Shown here piece after piece: positions 61,506 to 64,000 of a stretch of 64,000 nt of DNA. A program made the position numbers and the translations under genes. Origin of the DNA: QHWK01 sp035259385. Lineage in GTDB: Bacteria; Acidobacteriota; Vicinamibacteria; Vicinamibacterales; CAVVIG01. Numbering within the stretch: the first letter of the stretch is position 1; every line of letters begins with the position of its first letter. Below the pieces are notes generated by a model. That model ran no database searches. It saw only the letters and a list, made by a program, of their open reading frames with translations, and was not told where the DNA came from. The DNA is taken from NCBI GenBank assembly GCA_035259385.1, contig DATFWL010000406.1, positions 1 through 64,000 of the forward strand, given 5' to 3'.

Positions 61506-64000
61506 CGGCCGCCCAATGGCCCGGCGCCGCCGCCGATCGGCTGGATCGCGAGAACCCGTGGCCGGGCCTCGCCTCGTACGAGGAGTCGTCTCGCGATTTC
61601 TTCAGCGGCCGGGGGAGCGAAGCGGACGACCTGCAGCGGCGCATCGTGAACGATCCGGTCACGGTGCTGTTCGGAAAGTCCGGCCTGGGAAAGACCTCGC
61701 TGCTCAAGGCAGGCGTCTTCCCGCGCCTGCGTGAGAAAGGTCTGCTGCCGATCCTGTTGCGGCTGCAGGTCCTGTCCGACGCCGCCCCGTTCATCGAACA
61801 GGTGCGCCTGGCGATGTTCGACGAGCTGCGCTCGGCGAACATCGAGCACGCCGACGCCGAAAAGACGGAAACGCTCTGGGAGTACCTGCACCGGGCGCGG
61901 CAGGAGTTCTGGACGGCGCAGAACCGGCTCGTGCGGCCGGTGTTCGTCTTCGATCAGTTCGAGGAGCTGTTCACGCTCGGACGCGCGATGCCCGCCGCCG
62001 TCGATCGCTTCCGCGAGGACCTGGCGGACCTGGCGGAGAACCGGATCCCGGCACAGCTGGCGAGCCGTCTCGGCGAACGCGCGCCCGCGGAGGCGGGACT
62101 CGACTTCCAGGCGTGGCAGCACAAGATCGTCATCGCCCTGCGCGAAGACTTCCTCGCCGACCTCGAGGAGTGGCGGCTGAGCATGCCGTCGTTGCGGCGA
62201 AACCGGATGCGCCTGCTGCCGATGCGGCGCGACCAGGCCCTGGAGGCGGTGTTCAACGGGCGCACGAGCCACCTGGTGACCGAGCCGATCGCGCGCAGCA
62301 TCGTCGCGTTCCTCTCGTCCGGCGCCGCCAGCGACGACCGCGCCGTGGACGCGCCGGGGGATTCCGTCGAACCGGCGCTCCTCAGCCTGTTCTGCCGCGG
62401 TGTGAACGAGCATCGCAAACGCGACGGCAAGACGGCGTTCGACGAGGCGCTCGTCGAAGGCGGCAAGGGCACGATCGTCGCCGACTTCTATCGCGCGAGC
62501 GTCGCCGACCAGCCCGATCGCGTGCGCCGGTTCATCGAGGAAGAGCTGATCACCGAGCACGGCTTCCGCAACAGCTACGCGATCGAGAGCGCCATCGCGA
62601 AGGGGTCGATCACCGACAGCGAGCTGACGACCCTCATCGACCGGCACCTCCTGCGGCACGAGCATCATCTCGGGACCGACCGCGTCGAGCTGACGCACGA
62701 TCTCCTGACGAAAGCGGTTGCGGACGGGCGCGACGAGCGCCGCAAGGCCGAACGGCTCCGGCGCGAACGGCGTCAGCTCTGGAGAGCCCTCGGGTTTGCC
62801 GCCGCGTGTCTGGTCGTCACCGCCGCGTTCGGCTGGACGGCACTGCGGGCGTCGGCGGCGCGCGATGCGGCGCGGTCGCGCGAGCTGGCCGCGCACGCGG
62901 GATCCGTCATGAACCACGATCCCGAGCTGGCCATCGCCCTGGCGCTGGAAGGGTTGAAGCGATCGGACACGGTCGAAGCACGGTCGGCACTGATCAACGC
63001 CGCACAGTACGCCTGGCCCTCGGTGACGCTGCGCGCGAAGGACCACCTCACCGGCGACCCGGTCGCCGTCGCGCTCAGCTCGGACGGCAACGAGCTCGCC
63101 GTGCTCGAGTCCGGCGGGGCGATCAAGCTGTGGAACGTGCACGACGGCGAGCCACGGCTCGTCTGGACGGCGCCCGTGTCGGACGGGACCACCGTGGCCT
63201 TCAGTCCCGACAAGACGGTGGTGGCCGCGGCGCGAACCGCATCGGTCGATTTGCTCGACGCGGCAACCGGGAAGGTCAGGGCCACGCTGCCGGCGGACCT
63301 CGAGCAGAACCGGGACAAGGTCCTGGTGGTCTTCAGCCCTGACAACGTCTCGCTCGGCGCGAGCCTGAGCCAGCAGCGGATGCAGGTCTGGGATCGGCGC
63401 GGCGAGACGTGGACCGCGGCGCCGCTCCCGGACGTGCCGCCGGGACTCACCGGATTCGCGCTGCGCGCCGGCGGCACGCGCATCGTGGCGGTCGCACAAC
63501 CGCCGAGCGGCTTGTCGGCCTACGCGATTGACCGGAAGGCCAATGGCGCGTGGGCCGCGCCCGTTCTCCTGGATTTGTCGGAGTGCATGAAGCCCCAATC
63601 GGTTTCGCAGGGCGCCGTCTATTTCTCCGCCACGTGGACGCCGCGGGCTTGCACGTACGCGGTCGATTCGAATCAGTCCGAGCCGGAAATCAAGAGCCTC
63701 GTCATTTCGGACATCGTCTGGAGCGCACAGGGAAACGGATTCGCGGAGCTCCTTCCGCAGCAACGCTCGCTGGATCTCATCGTCGGCAGGCAGCAGAAAG
63801 GAGAACGGCTGACCAGCCATGTCAAAGGCGCGCATCCCAACGAGGCGACGAGCGAGAAGTCGCACCTGATCTCGGTGAGCGACGCCGGCACGCGCGTCGC
63901 GGTGATCGACAGCGACCACGACAACCTCGTCCGGATCTACTCGCTGGCGCAGCACAAGCCGCTGCTGTCGCGCCTGCCGGCGAATTCGTTCGTCCTGGCG
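61502..64000 (+). CDS. nSTAND1-type NTPase with WD40-like repeats (3' partial)
   Basis: 833 codons are visible and the frame runs off the window. The N-terminus shows the nSTAND1 hallmark NPWPGLASYEESSRDFFSGR, Walker A FGKSGLGKTS (about residue 57), Walker B VFVFDQFEELF (about 147) and VIALREDFLADLEEWR. After a single hydrophobic helix (about 426-446, GFAAACLVVTAAFGWTAL) come WD40-like repeats from about residue 510 (AFSPDKTVVAAA, VFSPDNVSLGAS). GTG 61502 overlaps the TIR stop by four bases. STAND proteins detect a signal and oligomerise; with TIR as the effector, a defence role is likely (inference). Confidence 0.9.
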   Translation, partial: MTAAQWPGAAADRLDRENPWPGLASYEESSRDFFSGRGSEADDLQRRIVNDPVTVLFGKSGLGKTSLLKAGVFPRLREKGLLPILLRLQVLSDAAPFIEQVRLAMFDELRSANIEHADAEKTETLWEYLHRARQEFWTAQNRLVRPVFVFDQFEELFTLGRAMPAAVDRFREDLADLAENRIPAQLASRLGERAPAEAGLDFQAWQHKIVIALREDFLADLEEWRLSMPSLRRNRMRLLPMRRDQALEAVFNGRTSHLVTEPIARSIVAFLSSGAASDDRAVDAPGDSVEPALLSLFCRGVNEHRKRDGKTAFDEALVEGGKGTIVADFYRASVADQPDRVRRFIEEELITEHGFRNSYAIESAIAKGSITDSELTTLIDRHLLRHEHHLGTDRVELTHDLLTKAVADGRDERRKAERLRRERRQLWRALGFAAACLVVTAAFGWTALRASAARDAARSRELAAHAGSVMNHDPELAIALALEGLKRSDTVEARSALINAAQYAWPSVTLRAKDHLTGDPVAVALSSDGNELAVLESGGAIKLWNVHDGEPRLVWTAPVSDGTTVAFSPDKTVVAAARTASVDLLDAATGKVRATLPADLEQNRDKVLVVFSPDNVSLGASLSQQRMQVWDRRGETWTAAPLPDVPPGLTGFALRAGGTRIVAVAQPPSGLSAYAIDRKANGAWAAPVLLDLSECMKPQSVSQGAVYFSATWTPRACTYAVDSNQSEPEIKSLVISDIVWSAQGNGFAELLPQQRSLDLIVGRQQKGERLTSHVKGAHPNEATSEKSHLISVSDAGTRVAVIDSDHDNLVRIYSLAQHKPLLSRLPANSFVLA

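Noticed and set aside
61256..63955. Long minus-strand open frame opposite the STAND gene
   Set aside because: The plus strand has nSTAND1 and WD40 motifs. The minus frame looks like a GC-driven shadow.
60117..64000. Assignment to the Thoeris defence system
   Set aside because: TIR is present, but no matching ThsA-type SIR2-SLOG or similar partner is seen. The STAND/WD40 partner fits other TIR-STAND conflict systems better.

Overview
The window is 64 kb of very GC-rich, densely coded DNA from a Gram-negative bacterium. OmpA-type and beta-propeller envelope proteins, a bifunctional PBP, an HtrA protease, Tat and secretion signals, LuxR- and OmpR-type two-component systems and a CheB-CheR-PAS kinase all point that way. 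The mixture of hspR-type stress control, OtsA/OtsB plus TreZ, nSTAND1/TIR proteins and many hairpin-like intergenic repeats suggests an Acidobacteriota of the Vicinamibacteria type. That placement is inference, since no rRNA or tRNA gene was recognised.

Layout. 1-6233: a tightly packed cluster of an OmpA-fused substrate-binding protein (cut by the left edge), ABC permease, ABC ATPase, a membrane/coiled-coil protein and an AAA+ ATPase, followed by a small helical protein lying between two hairpin repeats. 6341-8878: divergent amidohydrolase and MFS transporter. 8958-15058 (minus): a proteostasis locus hspR-cbpA-clpB-ftsH with a recognisable promoter/operator. 15144-20051: a TerC-family protein, a PBP1A-type enzyme that apparently starts with CTG, and a hybrid histidine kinase. 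20130-24133: TreZ and a debranching enzyme. 24171-31566: small proteins, an Hsp15-like S4 protein, a lactate permease, a c-type heme protein, a winged-helix-like small protein, PdxH and a membrane/beta-propeller fusion.

31709-44862: a signalling region with a CheB-CheR-PAS kinase, two paralogous LuxR regulators, a stand-alone CheB, several small zinc-ribbon proteins, a receiver-zinc-ribbon protein with an altered phosphorylation site, an HtrA protease next to an OmpR/kinase pair, and an intradiol dioxygenase-like protein. 44906-59271: a rhomboid-like protein lacking the usual histidine, glycosyltransferases, a HEXXH protein, an aminotransferase with an extra C-terminal domain, a phytase-like esterase, a PHP phosphoesterase, an alpha/beta hydrolase, a cNMP-binding/thioredoxin-reductase-like protein and a fused trehalose-phosphate synthase/phosphatase.

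59372-64000: a small zinc-ribbon protein, then an apparent operon of a receiver-only protein, a degenerate-SIR2/TIR protein and an nSTAND1 NTPase with WD40-like repeats (cut by the right edge). This is the best candidate for an unusual biological-conflict or defence system. A second genome-scale curiosity is the set of at least six families of hairpin or tandem repeats that fill the intergenic gaps.
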